A stretch of 64,000 bases of DNA. Origin: Anastrepha obliqua (taxonomy: Eukaryota > Arthropoda > Insecta > Diptera > Tephritidae). Of the stretch, positions 44,254 through 55,101 are shown in pieces; positions within the stretch are counted from its first letter, which is position 1, and every line of letters begins with the position of its first letter. The stretch spans positions 95,921,784 to 95,985,783 of the forward strand of contig NC_072893.1 in NCBI RefSeq assembly GCF_027943255.1. Direction: 5' to 3'. Under the pieces are notes generated by a model, which worked only from the letters and a program-made list of their open reading frames with translations, had not been told where the DNA came from and made no database searches. A program made the translations under genes and the position numbers.

Positions 44254-45382
44254 TATTTCGGGATTTGGCAACCCTGTTGTTGCAATCTGGCAACTGACAG
44301 CTGTATCGCAAAGTTTGACATTTTTTCGTCTTTTACGTACTCAGAACGTTTTGAAATACCAGCGCTATTTGTGTTGTTTACAGTAACTTAAAAGATTCAT
44401 CTCGGTCCAAAAATGGAATTAAATCGTGAACATTTTCGTGCGATTATTTTTTACAACTTTCGACGTGGATTAACTCAGCAACATTGCATGGATGAAGTTA
44501 ATTCATTTTTTGGTGATGAAGCTCCATCAAGGACCAGTGTTTATAGATGGTATAGTGGATTCAATCGTGGTCGTAGTTCACTCCAAGACGAATTTCGTGA
44601 AGGTCGTCCAAAATCAGTTGTTGTTCCGAAAACCATTGATGCTGTGCGCGAACAGATATTGCAAGATCGTCATGTGATCTATCGTGAGATTGAGACAATC
44701 TTAGGCATTAGTGGGACCAGCATACGTTCAATATTGCATAAACATTTGACTGTCAAAAAAATTTGTTCGCGTTGGATCCCACACAATTTGTCAATCGCTT
44801 AAAAAAAGGCTCGTGTCGATTGGTCGACGTGTATGAGCCCGAAAGTAAACAGCACTCGACTGCATGGGTGTTTCAAGATGAGCCAAATTCAACAAAAGTT
44901 GTTCGCGCACCAAGCACTTCCAAGCAAATGGTCGCCTGTTTTTTCAGAAAAACTGGACATGTCGCAACCGTACCACTAGAACAACGTAGAACAGTAAATT
45001 CTGAGTGGTACACAACCATTTGTTTGCCCGTTGTCTTCCAAGAAATTAGGAAAACCAATCGCCAAAGACGGATCACTCTTCACCAGGACAATGCGAGCTC
45101 TCACACATCGGCTCAAACAACTGCATTTTTGAGCACCCAAAACATCGAATTAATGGGTCATCCGCCGTATAGTCCTAACCTATACTTTTTCGACACCTGA
45201 AGAAGCAGTTGCGGCATTCAGAATGCATGTTTTGGAGGTACCTCATTCACAGTGGCAAAAGTGCTTCGACAATTGGTTCAAACGCATGCAAAAGTGTATA
45301 GATCTTCATGGAGAATATTTTGAAAAACAATAAAGTGATTTTCGATGGTTAAAATTTGTTTTTGTTCTCTAATCCCGAAATA
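44254..45382 (+). mobile_element. SETMAR-type mariner
   Basis: TIRs TATTTCGGGATT at 44254 and, in reverse complement, TATTTCGGGATT at 45382, flanked by TA (44252-44253, 45383-45384). 1129 bp. Carries a mariner transposase of the lineage annotated in insects as SETMAR-like. Confidence 0.85.
44413..45334 (+). pseudogene. SETMAR-like mariner transposase, catalytic site damaged
   Basis: ATG at 44413: MELNREHFRAIIFYNFRRGL, PSRTSVYRWYSGFNRGRSSL, FREGRPKSVVVPKTIDAVRE, VIYREIETILGISGTSIRSI and KICSRWIPHNLSIA, all DNA-binding domain. A stop at 44800 and a deletion just after (VDWS joined to YEPESKQ) remove the TGDESW block with the first Asp. Then WVFQDEPNSTKVVRAPSTSK, GHVATVPLEQRRTVNSEWYT, ITLHQDNASSHTSAQ (second Asp retained) and HPPYSPNLYFFDT, where the third Asp is Asn and a further deletion shifts frame. 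The C-terminus (MHVLEVPHSQWQKCFDNWFK..) is visible to 45334. Highly conserved outside the lesions, so likely young. Confidence 0.9.
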
Positions 45383-45384
45383 TA

Positions 45385-48354
45385 ATGGCTGTTTAAAGTT
45401 TACGACACACAACAATACGTCACTTAAGACAGCTTTGTCTTTTCGCTGTTATATATTACATAAGTATATTTTTAATTATATATCCTTGTTATTTATTTGT
45501 TTATGAAATAAAAGTTAAACTTAGTTATCAAGTTTCCTGAAATATTGCAATATTTATAAATGTAAGTAAGGAGAAATCCGAAAAAGTTTCGAAGAATAGA
45601 GCACAAATATCTAAAATTTTACGGAGAGAAATTCACAATTTTGATCACTGATCTTTTATGGTTTTTAGACTCGACCCTGGCCTTGAAAGCTATAGCTATC
45701 TGAAAACCTATATCATTACATATACTCGTATATGAAAATAGTGCAAAGGTGAAGGTCAAACTCTTTTTCCGAGTTCCGGACTCCGATTCACCAACGATTT
45801 GAGTATATTTTATTAGTTTCTATAAAGAGACCGGAACCTTTAAGTGGAAAGTTTGTCTCAGCCTAGTAGTAGCCATTTATAGTAACAATTATTTCTATAT
45901 AATGTCAACTAAGTTGGCTCTCTGAGAAATTGGCCGGCCCTCTCTCTACATGTAAATTCATTCTGTAATGTAACTTTTGGCTTAGCTATGTTGATAATTA
46001 CCACAGACATATTTAATCTACGTACCACATCAAAAGGAAGCATATGGAATCAAAGTATCTGATCAAGTGCCTAAAGTAAACACCAACCACGCTTTCTCTG
46101 GCCAGCAGCTAGTTAAGACATACTCTATTTCGGCCATCAATGCCACAGTTAAAAAAATATTGTATTTTTAGCTGAATCAAAGATGGCTGAAACATATAGG
46201 GGGTACCCTTATTTTCGGTAGGTTCAGCCATGTGTCTATTGCCACTGAGTAAATGGAACTGTAGCGAACTTATTAAACTTCGTAGTTATTTTCCCAAATG
46301 CTGGAATTAGAACAGTGCGCATGAAACTCCACTTTCTCTGCATGAGTTGGCGAAGAAGAGGTGGAGCAACTTTTTTAAAGGCAATATGCTTAACACGAGA
46401 GTATAAATGCAGTAGAGAGTTCGGCATGCAGTCTGAATATTGCTGTCGGCACGCGGTTTTCGGTAATTTCGACAAGAAAAAAAAAACGTATGTTAACTAC
46501 TAATTATGTGCCGCATACATTTTTTTCATTTCAGTCATTACCTTCCTCTAATGCTGCGCGCTACATCTTCTCAGCGTGAAAAGTGACTTTCGTCTTGGTC
46601 TATCAAAAGCGACTCTTGTCGTTTATCACAGGGCACATAGTTTTGGTTAAGTGGGCTGTACAGTTCTCGCAACACATTATCTTCATACACAATATATAAC
46701 TACATATATGGCATACATACAAATACATTGAGGTCCTTATGAAAAAGGAAAATTATCAAAAAACATATTTGTAACACATTAGCAAACATTTTATTGCATT
46801 GGCAGCATATCCAATACTCGGTCCAAGATTATTTCTTCTGTCTATGTCATGCCACGATTCTATACTCAACAAAAACTTTGGTGGTGCACACATAAGTGCA
46901 TAAAAATGTGAGTATATATACTTCAAATGATAATATATATGTACACATGTGTTTGTATGCTCACTTGTGGCTTGTCGGAAAATAACTTGCTATGACATTT
47001 ATGTGACACCTCATACAAGCGCAACCGTTACACTTTAGTTCTGTGTTAAATCTGAAAAGTGTAGACGTGCATATGTGTCTATTGTTTTGCCCCATTTGCG
47101 TGCTTGAATATTTCAACGTTGTATTTAATTTTTTTTCAAACTTTATGCATTTCGTTTTCTACATTTTTTATAATTTTTTCATTTTGTGCCCATTTGAATT
47201 TTCGTTTGGTTTTTTCTTGCTAATGTTTGTTGCACGCCATTTTTTGTAAATTTTTGTCCTTTAGCATTGCTATTCGAAGCGTTATCGGCAAATGGAGACC
47301 CCTTTCAGCGTATGCCAATCACATTCCCTCCCTCACCACTAGTCTGCTCTCTTTCGCTTTTGCACTTACATTTGCTCATGGGTCTCATTCAGGGCAACCT
47401 GAGAAAATAATAAATATTGGTGTGCAAAAATAACCGAGACGAGGTAGTTGAAAATAAATAAAAAAATTAAATTACAAATATAGAATAAAAATAAAAAAGA
47501 AATATTTCGACTTCATAAGTGTGTGCGGCAGTAAGTAGATATGAATGCCTACAGAAAGTGCGTTTTTATTTATTTGTTACACGCTTCTGTGTGTTGTAAA
47601 TGCTAGTAGAATGAACACTTCCAGTGCGACTTCTAAATCAATACAGCCCTAGCATAACTAAATAAAGACATGCGGTCTTTAAAAAAATGACACTATCAAT
47701 TGCACTTTTTTGATTACAGCCATTGTAAGTTTTTTTGGGCAGTTCTGTAACAAAGATTTAAATAAAATAAAAAATTAAAGACTGCAAAATATTTATTTTA
47801 ACAGATAACTTTTAATTTGATTATAGTTATTACCATGTGTTGTTACAGAAGAGACGCTAAGTAAAGTTATAGACAAAGTTTCTTATAGCGTTTTTCTTGC
47901 ACCTGAAGCGTTGAAGCAAACAGTTAATTTAATTTATTTAAAACCTGTCACTATACTTAAGATATCCTTATTTCATTAACAAACTCTGTTGAGTTCTCAC
48001 GTAAGCTGCCCAAACAAACTCTAAAAACAAAACGCTGCGTTTTTATGTATCGAGACGTGCGTTCTTGATCTTGCACAGAATGGTGCCACTTTTTAAATTA
48101 ACACTGTGACACGTGACATAAAAGTTGAATCCGACAGTAGCGAAATCGCGGCGAAGCTATGTGAGGTATATGAACAAGAGCTTTTGAATTAAAAAGGCCG
48201 TTTTTTAATAAATTAGATGTCACTTTTGTTTTCAAGGTGAGATATGTAATTTTTTTCCATTACGTTTGACGCCTTTCGCTCTGACAAAAAAAATGTTTTA
48301 CTTCAAATATTTTCTGTGTTCTTAATTTGTGGTAAATAAAGCTCATAAAGCAGT
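45385..48354. other. Intergenic, no feature recognised
   Basis: Nearly 3 kb of A/T-rich DNA. I searched for transposase blocks, LINE knuckles, SINE body phrases and inverted ends and found none. Small open frames are low complexity. Confidence 0.45.
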
Positions 48355-49140
48355 ACAGTCCTCTCTCGACGAACAAAACTAACACTCTACAAGGCGCGCA
48401 TCATGCCCGTCCTAACGTATGGCGCAGAAGCTTGGATGATGACAACATCCGATAAAGCGCCGCTTGGAGCGTTTGAGAGAAAGATTCTGCGGACGATTTT
48501 TGGACCGGCAACGGCGAATATCGCAGGCGATGGAACGATGAGCTATATGAACTTTACGACGACACACAGTGGGGATTTTGCGGAAAAAAGTCAAATTTCC
48601 AACATACCACCTACGCAATGTTTAATGGTATTTCTAAATTCCAGAATAGAACCAACAATAAAATCAAAAAGAATTACTAAATTCCGACTTACAGTTTTTT
48701 TTTTATAGATATGTGAAAAGTATAATTGTTTTATAGTATTGAACTGACTAAGAAAAAACCTCAAAGCCCAAGGTGGTTTTTTTTCCTTTTGCTTGAGCCG
48801 ACTTCGAATTTTTTATTTTTCATTTAGGGTACGATATTTTTATATATTTTAGCCGGAAGAACAAAGGCTGTGAAGCATTTGATTATCTATTTATAATTAA
48901 TTTTACAAAAACAAAAAAAAAATCATATTCCTTCATATTCTTGGATCTGCAAGTTGAGCTACATTTACCTACGGTCAGAAACTAGTATCAACGTGTTCCT
49001 TAATAGCGTCTCTTTCAGTTTTAATCAATTGCAGGTGCCACCAGGCGCCACTGCCTTTTTTTTGGCAATGATAACACAGGGCAACAAAAAAAAAAAAAAA
49101 ATCTGCGGCAATAATTTTGTTAATGGTTTTCATTAGCACT

Positions 49141-49884
49141 ATGAATGAAATTGAAGAAGTTCAATCCAGGCCCGTAAATGAAGAAGCACTGAAATTCGGC
49201 ATGTCACCTCTCCATGCTCGTATCAAGCTGATGGAGTGTCTTCTGCATGTAGCCTATAATATGGAATTTAAACGAGGACGAGTCGACTCACATACTCGCC
49301 CAATAAAAAAAGCCAGAAAACAATTGATAAAACGAGAGCTAAAAGATAAAATTGGGATACAGGTTGATACTGTCAAGCAAGGATCCGGCACAACAAATTC
49401 CGGAAACACGTCACGAAGATTCTTTGCCAATCCAACCTTAGTTTCTGAAATAACAGGTTTGGACGAAGATTTAATTAAAAGATTTGCTGTTATTCTTGAA
49501 GCCATAACCATACGTGAGCCAGTGAACCCAACAAAATTTGGAGATTTTTGTATGGAGACAGCAAAAAAGTTTGTTACTTTGTATGAATGGTACAATATGC
49601 CAACTACTCTCCATAAAATTCTCATACACGGTAAGGATATAATGGAAAATTGTATTTTCCCTGTGGGTATATTGTCTGAAGAGGCTCAGGAATGTCGAAA
49701 CAAAGACTACAAAAAGTATAGACCCAGAAACTCCAGAAAATGCAGCAGAATTGCCACGAATCAAGACATCATGCACCGAATGATGGTGACATCAGACCCG
49801 TTGATATCACATTTGACACCTTCTTTCAATAAGAAAAAGCACAGTGATTTAAGCAAGGAAGTAATTGCGCTTTTACAAGAATAA
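49141..49884 (+). CDS. Conserved protein of unknown function in a TIR element
   Basis: ATG at 49141 (MNEIEEVQSRPVNEEALKFG) is the first in-frame ATG not in the A-rich leader; another ATG lies at 49123. 247 codons with no stop to TAA 49882-49884. Recognisable segments: FGMSPLHARIKLMECLLHVA, DTVKQGSGTTNSGNTSRRFF, NPTLVSEITGLDEDLIKRFA, AKKFVTLYEWYNMPTTLHKI, LIHGKDIMENCIFPVGILSE and EAQECRNKDYKKYRPRNSRK, CSRIATNQDI. I recall this pattern from a multi-copy protein family in aphid and other animal genomes, where it forms the C-terminal part of a longer protein. No DDE or RT motif is visible. Intact reading frame amid decayed copies suggests either youth or an N-terminally truncated derivative. Basic stretches (around residues 45-75) could bind nucleic acid. 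Confidence 0.65.
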   Translation: MNEIEEVQSRPVNEEALKFGMSPLHARIKLMECLLHVAYNMEFKRGRVDSHTRPIKKARKQLIKRELKDKIGIQVDTVKQGSGTTNSGNTSRRFFANPTLVSEITGLDEDLIKRFAVILEAITIREPVNPTKFGDFCMETAKKFVTLYEWYNMPTTLHKILIHGKDIMENCIFPVGILSEEAQECRNKDYKKYRPRNSRKCSRIATNQDIMHRMMVTSDPLISHLTPSFNKKKHSDLSKEVIALLQE

Positions 49885-50147
49885 AATTTGCAAAAAAATA
49901 TGTTTTATATGAATATGTAATGTGTATAATTTGTGTATGTATGACATCATTAAAAATAAATATTTGTTCATTATTTATTCACTTGTCGGCAGTCCATATA
50001 AAAATTTTCATATTTTTACAAATAACGCAGTAGTATATATTTCTATATGGAAAAAACATTGATTTTCAACATTTTTTTAAAACAGTTTTTAAACTTTGTT
50101 TTAAATCATGTTCTTTCCATATATTTTTAAAAATAAAATTTATGAAC

Positions 50148-50226
50148 TTTAAAAAACATTATTTTTTAAAATTTTTTTAAAAATTTTTTTTAAAAAATAG
50201 TTTTAAAAAATAATGTTTTTAAACAT
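50148..50226. repeat. A/T-rich hairpin inside the TIR element
   Basis: AAAAAACATTATTTTTTAAA at 50150 pairs with TTTAAAAAATAATGTTTTT (50204 onward); imperfect A/T palindrome of about 78 bp, bracketed by a near-identical CATGTTCTTTCCATA (50107) and CATGTTCTTTTCATA (50224). Confidence 0.6.
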
Positions 50227-50645
50227 GTTCTTTTCATACACAAATATATACAACTTCGTTAGTAGTAAAAATGTAAATATTTTTTGGTATGTATACTTTT
50301 TTCCGCATCTCAGTACAAAAATCCCCAGTGTGCGACATAGACATAGCGCAGCGAATAAAGATTTAGCGGCTACGTTGGCTGGGTCATGTCGTCCGAATGG
50401 ATACAAACGCTCCGGCTCTGAAAGTATTTGATGCGGTACCAGCTGGTGGTAGCCGAGGAAGAGGAAGGGCTCCTCTGCTTTGGAAAGATCAGGTGGAGAA
50501 GGACTTGACTTCACTTGGTGTGTCCAACGGGCACCGGTTAGCACGAGAAAGAAACGACTGGCACGCTTTGTTAAACTCGACCAAAATCGCGTAAGCGGTT
50601 ATAGCGCCAATTAAGAAGAAGAAGAAGAAAGTTAATAAAATACAA

Positions 50646-51526
50646 AATTCTATTCGTGAGTTGACTTTTCACTTTCGTATCTCATTCAACTCGCTGATCC
50701 GCAGAAATGCAAATTTGCTTCATGATGAAAGAGCGCCCGTCTATACTTAAGAATAGCGAGGAATGCCAAATTGTTCAAGAACAGCGAAACAACAAGTGCA
50801 ACAAAATTCAAAACCAGCGGCTTCCGAAATCGCAAAAGACGTCCAGGAAAGAGTCCGTTTGTACATATCATTGAAGGAGACTGTCCTTCTTTTTGTTTAT
50901 TATAGGATTAAATCATGTCATTAAATAGTTTCGATAAGAAAGATACAATTTGTTTGACTTATAACTATTTCAAAAGTATTAGTTGTCCGTTGAACTAGCA
51001 GTCCCATACAAATGCCAGCGTTTGGGGGGGTGTCCGGTGGCTTCGTAATCGTCAGTTTCCGGATCATATATTTAGCCAACCTATTGCCGGGCATGCGAAA
51101 GCACGTAATTTTTCCATTCCCCTCTAATTATTTCGATTCGGATAAGATCTCTGCAAATATGGCATGTGATTGATTGCTGTGTCGCTATCTCAACCTTGTC
51201 CATTACCTGTTGTGTTGCAGTTATATAATATCAGCACAGCTGTTACTGAAGATTTTTTGATAAATCAAATTTTTCTATCGGGTTGAAATATGCTTCTTCT
51301 TTCTAACATATGAGGCAGTTCTAATCTATGCAATAATTTGCTTAATGGACACCGAGCTTCTAATTTCGCATTATAAAGCTTCAAACTCCGTTTTCTCGAA
51401 ATATGACTTTTCAAAATGCCACATAGCGTAACTCCAAAAATTGACAAGCTTTTTATTAGAAAATTTAACGACAATTTTGAAATAACATTTCAAAGGGGAA
51501 TTTTCGGTTAGTTAATTTAGATAATA
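50646..51526. other. Intergenic, no feature recognised
   Basis: Spacer between the LINE tail and the Helitron 3' end. No supported feature. Confidence 0.45.
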
Positions 51527-51647
51527 CTAGCTGACCCGGCGAACTTTGTTCCGCCCTTGAGGCAATAGAAAAACAGATTTTTGATTTTATTAAGTTCATT
51601 TTTTTATTAATCAAGTATTTCAATGAAGCTTTAATAGATTGCACTCT

Positions 51648-52015
51648 TCAGTTAAGCACCTTGTGATACACGACATTTTTTGTTTTATTATCAGGTGCAA
51701 GAACAAACAACGATGATGGTTTTCCGACCCGCGAACATGCCACATATAATTGACTATGTGAGAAACATTGATTTTCTAGATTCAAACCATAAACTTTCAA
51801 GGATTGGCCTTGTGAGTTGTTAATGGTCATGGCGATTGCAAGACGCATCGGAAATTGAAGTCTTTTAAACTCAAACGGAAGATCGGTTGGGATCATCGGG
51901 ATCCTCGGAATGAGAACTTGTCTTTGAATATCGTCGCGTAAATTACATTGTTCATCAATTTATTTACCACCAAACGCGTACCGTTGCAAAGTTTTGGTGG
52001 GCTAATGTTTCGAAG
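51648..52015 (-). pseudogene. Helitron helicase, C-terminal part
   Basis: Minus strand: MLRNISPPKLCNGTRLVVNK, LMNNVIYATIF, then in a second frame MIPTDLPFEFKRLQFPMRLA, IAMTINNSQGQSLKVYGLNL (the TINKSQGQ motif with K to N) and CFSHSQLYVACSRVGKPSSL, FVLAPDNKTKNVVYHKVLN, stopping at 51648. These are the last motifs of the Pif1-like Helitron helicase, which unwinds DNA for rolling-circle transfer. The frame is broken near 51900. Together with the upstream part this is one helicase whose middle has been lost. Confidence 0.9.
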
Positions 52016-52030
52016 CATGATTGCTTATGC

Positions 52031-52882
52031 TTTCCATTTCAATTCAACCGGGCTATTCGGGTCATGTTCTTCGATTTCGATGTAACTCAAATATGTTGCT
52101 CTCTGGTCAAAATAATGAGACACGTATTTTTTTGTTCGCCCGAAAAAAATTTTTTTCAAGAGTTATCGGCAATTTTGTTTTTCGGCTCAAACTCGATTTT
52201 TTTAAATTATGTATATAAGAAAATTTTTTTTTTAAATGCCCACAACTTAGTCAAAAATGAACCGATTTTAATAATTCTGGGTTCAAACTGATCGTCATTA
52301 CTTACAGGAGCGACTTAATGTAGAAAAAATTGCAAAAAAGTAGTTGAACATTTTTTATTTAGCAAAAAAGAAAAAAAATTCAGATTTTTTCGAAATTCAA
52401 TATTTCAAAAAGTGTATTTTTTTATTGTATAACTTTTTCTAAATCAAGAAGACACCTCAAACTTCAATTGAGCAGAATGCCCAGTAGCTAAAATGAGTTG
52501 TTTTTGAGTAATGAATTTTTGAGTAAAAAACCTGTTTCGCACTTTTTGTTTTTTGCAAAATAAAAAATTTTCAAATACTTTTTTGCAACTGTTTCTACAT
52601 GAAATCGCTTGTGTAAGTAATGACGATCATTTTGAACCCAAAATTATTAGAATCGGTTCATTTTTGACTAAGTTATGAGCAGTTAAAAAAAAATTTTCTT
52701 ATATAATTAAAAAAAATCGATTTTGAGCCGAAAAACAAAATTGCCGATAACTCTTGAAAAAAAATTTTTTCGGGCGAACAAAAAAATACGTGTCTCATTA
52801 TTTTGACCAGAGAGCAACATATTTGAGTTACATCGAAATCGAAGAACATGTCTCAAATAGCCCTTTTGAATTGAAATGGAAA
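52031..52882. repeat. 852-bp palindrome inserted in the Helitron
   Basis: TTTCCATTTCAATTCAA at 52031 is the start of an arm that pairs, base by base with few mismatches, with the sequence ending TTGAATTGAAATGGAAA at 52866-52882. Recognisable words such as TTTGTTCGCCCGAAAAAA (52132) and its complement TTTTTTCGGGCGAACAAA (52763), and GACACGTATTTTT, occur on both arms. Arms of about 330-400 bp with a ~150-200 bp partly asymmetric centre. No coding. Confidence 0.85.
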
Positions 52883-52884
52883 GA

Positions 52885-53250
52885 ATCTATATAAGAAAAT
52901 TTTTTTTAATTACTCATAACTTAGTCAAAAATAAGCCGATTTGAATGATTCTGGGTTCAAAATAATCGTAATTACTTACACGAGTGACTTCATGCAGAAA
53001 CAATTGCAAAAAAGAAGTTGAAAATGTTTTATTTTGCAAAAAACAAAAAGTGCGAAACAGGGTTTTTACTCAAAAATTCATTAATCAAAAACAACTCATT
53101 TTAGCTACTAGGCATTCAGCTCAATTAAAGTTTGAGATGTCCTTTTGATTTGGAAAAAGTTATAAAAAAAAAATACACTTTTTGAAATATTGAATTTCGA
53201 AAAAATTTCATTTTTTTTCTTTTTTGCTAAATAAAAAATTTGTCATGTCA
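52885..53250. repeat. Partial third copy with inverted core
   Basis: Continues ATATAAGAAAATTTTTTTT and GTCAAAAATAAGCCGATTTG in the same orientation as the first arm (52195 onward), but its later part (GTGCGAAACAGGG, CTACTAGGCATTCAGCTCA, TTTTTGAAATATTGAATTTC) is in the reverse orientation relative to the core at 52380-52550. So arm and core are present in a flipped combination. Confidence 0.75.
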
Positions 53251-53885
53251 GTGACGAATGTCTTATCAGTTCCACCAGGGGCATCAAGGAAATATAATAA
53301 AACCACCATTTCCATCATCAATTGCCTTCGTTAATGTATCATAAACTTTTGGCGATTCAACAGTGGTACATTCGTTTGAACTAGTAAAGCCCTATTATGT
53401 ATCTCCTCATTCATCTCAAGCTTCGGAATTCTGGAACTGACAAGAATTTGATGTAAAATATCTTCTGACAAATTATCCTTGTATTTATGCCATAGGTTAG
53501 ATGGGTTCGATGGAAAGCATGTCGAAATGATGATAGCAAATAATGTGCGTGTCTGACTTAAAGATGCAGAGATAATGGCTTCAACGATTGTCGTTTCCCA
53601 ATGGGTATCGTTTTCTAGTAAATTGAGTTCTTCACATGCAGTACGATATGTTGGGAATATTGTACCATTAACAGTCCCTAGTGACTCAAATGATGTTGGC
53701 TCACGCACATTTACCAGCAAAAACCGCAAATAGAAGCATTCATCATTCTTTGGATGAACTGTATATATACGACCAAGAGCATGAGTAGAACGCACATCCG
53801 GATAACCAGTAACCGTATCATCTTGCTTCCGTCGTTTAAAATTCTTCGATGAAGCATTCCAAGTGTAATAATATAATATTATCAA
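53250..53885 (-). pseudogene. Helitron helicase, N-proximal part
   Basis: From 53885 down: YTWNASSKNFKRRKQDDTVT, HALGRIYTVHPKNDECFYLR, LLVNVREPTSFESLGTVNGT, YRTACEELNLLENDTHWETT, and a frame change at 53330 leading into VYDTLTKAIDDGNGGFIIF and LDAPGGTDKTFVTDMT. The last is the Walker A motif, normally APGGTGKTF; the second Gly of GxGK is Asp here. The palindromic block follows immediately. Inactive. Confidence 0.85.
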
Positions 53886-54309
53886 ATTTTCTACTTAACC
53901 ATAGACAAAATTATGTTTAGCTGCCATTTGCGTTTTGTTATTCCATATCAGATGCGTTTTTGTTATACCACATTTTAAAGTGACTTCACGGAAACGCGTT
54001 CGAATGGGATAAAAAGTATCCTATGACCGTCTCCTGGTTCTAAGCGACCTCTCCACCAATTTTCAGCCAAATCGGTTCAGCCGTTCTCGAGTTATAAATA
54101 GTGTAACTAACATGACTTTCTTTTATATATATAGATTTATATATGTAACTAACATTTTTTTTTGATGAAAATTGAATGACTTTATTCAAACATTCGTCTA
54201 CTACACAAAAATGAATATTTCTAACGCTTCACATCTACAGGTAAGTACATAGATTACATATAATTTTATTCAGATTCAAATTGGCACCAGTGCGACTAAA
54301 AAGTTTCGT

Positions 54310-54830
54310 CCCAACAGGTGGAGAAAGTGTAATGGTGTGGTGCACAAGCCTATAGTGGGGAAGGTAAAATTGATTTTATGAGCCAGCTGTGGACAAGTAC
54401 AGTTATTTTCCTCTTTTTTATGCCTTGATAATGTGAACTTCTAACAGATATGATATTCTCAATAAGAACTTGGAACTACTTTAGAAAACATTTTCCTGCT
54501 CGTATCATCGCTTCTAGTCGGACCATAGGGTGGAGGTACAGTTATTAGGCTATAATTAAATCGAATTCGAAACGGAGCTTTACAAAATTAGTATTGGATA
54601 ACCAATACTTATTCCAATATTATAGCCATACTAGCCAACGGCGTACATCTCCACAATCACGAGACCTCAATCCTATTCAGTGCCTGAGTGATTTATAGCA
54701 TTGAAAAGAAAACTGAAAGAAAGAAGTTGCGAAAAAATGGAGCACAATACTATCGGAAGGAAGAACAAAGCTGCTTAGGTCTATATTAAAGAGCCTAGAA
54801 AAATCTATCAAGCACAAGGAATAATACACA
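54310..54830 (+). pseudogene. Tc1-like transposase relic
   Basis: Plus strand: VMVWCTSL (the GGSVMVWGCM block) near 54330, then after much decay TSPQSRDLNPIQCLSDL near 54640, matching the Tc1 PQSPDLNPIEHLWD block with the third acidic residue E changed to Q. KLKERSCEKMEHNTI follows as in the C-terminal helix. The DNA-binding region and TIRs were not found. Immediately right of the Helitron. Confidence 0.6.
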
Positions 54831-55101
54831 ACTTATAATTACGTTTTATTGCCATTAAGTTTTTATGAGTTTTTATGTGCAGAGTTTTATGTACCTTTTC
54901 TGAAGTATTTTTCAGCTGTATTTGGTGTTTGCTTTGTTGTGAAACTTAATTTAAGTAGATATATAGTTTCTAATTCTTCTTTTACTGAAGCACTGAAATC
55001 TTATTTACCCAATGCAGTGTACAGCAACAACTTCTGACTGGTGCAAGTCTAGCTTGCTAGACTATTACTCGTATGTGGGTCGCCATGGGGACGAGGCTTA
55101 A

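Larger units (their letters stand above)
48571..50326 (+). mobile_element. TIR element with an intact ORF of unknown function
   Basis: Interrupts a LINE coding frame. Left end GGGGATTTTGCGGAAAAAAG; right end in reverse complement GGGGATTTTTGTACTGAGAT then GCGGAAAAAAGTATAC, i.e. the same two words (GGGGATTTT and GCGGAAAAAAGT) with a 12-bp spacer only on the right. Flanks share AGT (48568-48570, 50327-50329); if the end is GGGATTTT the shared flank would be CAGTG (5 bp). Length 1756 bp. Contains an ORF (49141-49884) and an A/T-rich hairpin (50148-50226). Superfamily not identified. Confidence 0.7.
48355..50645 (+). pseudogene. LINE ORF2 3' end, split by a TIR element
   Basis: First part (48358-48570): VLSRRTKLTLYKARIMPVLT, YGAEAWMMTTSDKAPLGAFE and RKILRTIFGP, then in another frame YRRRWNDELYELYDDT. 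Second part (50327-50594): DIDIAQRIKI, RLRWLGHVVRMDTNAPALKV, FDAVPAGGSRGRGRAPLLWK and DQVEKDLTSLGVSNGHRLAR to a stop at 50592-50594, followed by an (AAG)n tail ending near 50631. The order is continuous with known LINE C-termini (GPxxxxGEYRRRMNxELYELY..DVDIVxRIKxxRLRWLGHV), so the 48571-50326 DNA is an insertion. 5'-truncated, dead. Confidence 0.85.
51527..54135 (-). mobile_element. Helitron with an internal palindromic insert
   Basis: On the minus strand the 5' end is TCTATATATATAAAAGAAAG at 54135 preceded by A; the 3' end is GTTCGCCGGGTCAGCTAG at 51527 followed by T. A|T insertion, TC start and CTAG end identify a Helitron. Helicase pieces lie at both sides of a large inverted-repeat block (52031-53250). 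No Rep domain was seen. About 2.6 kb, non-autonomous. Confidence 0.9.
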
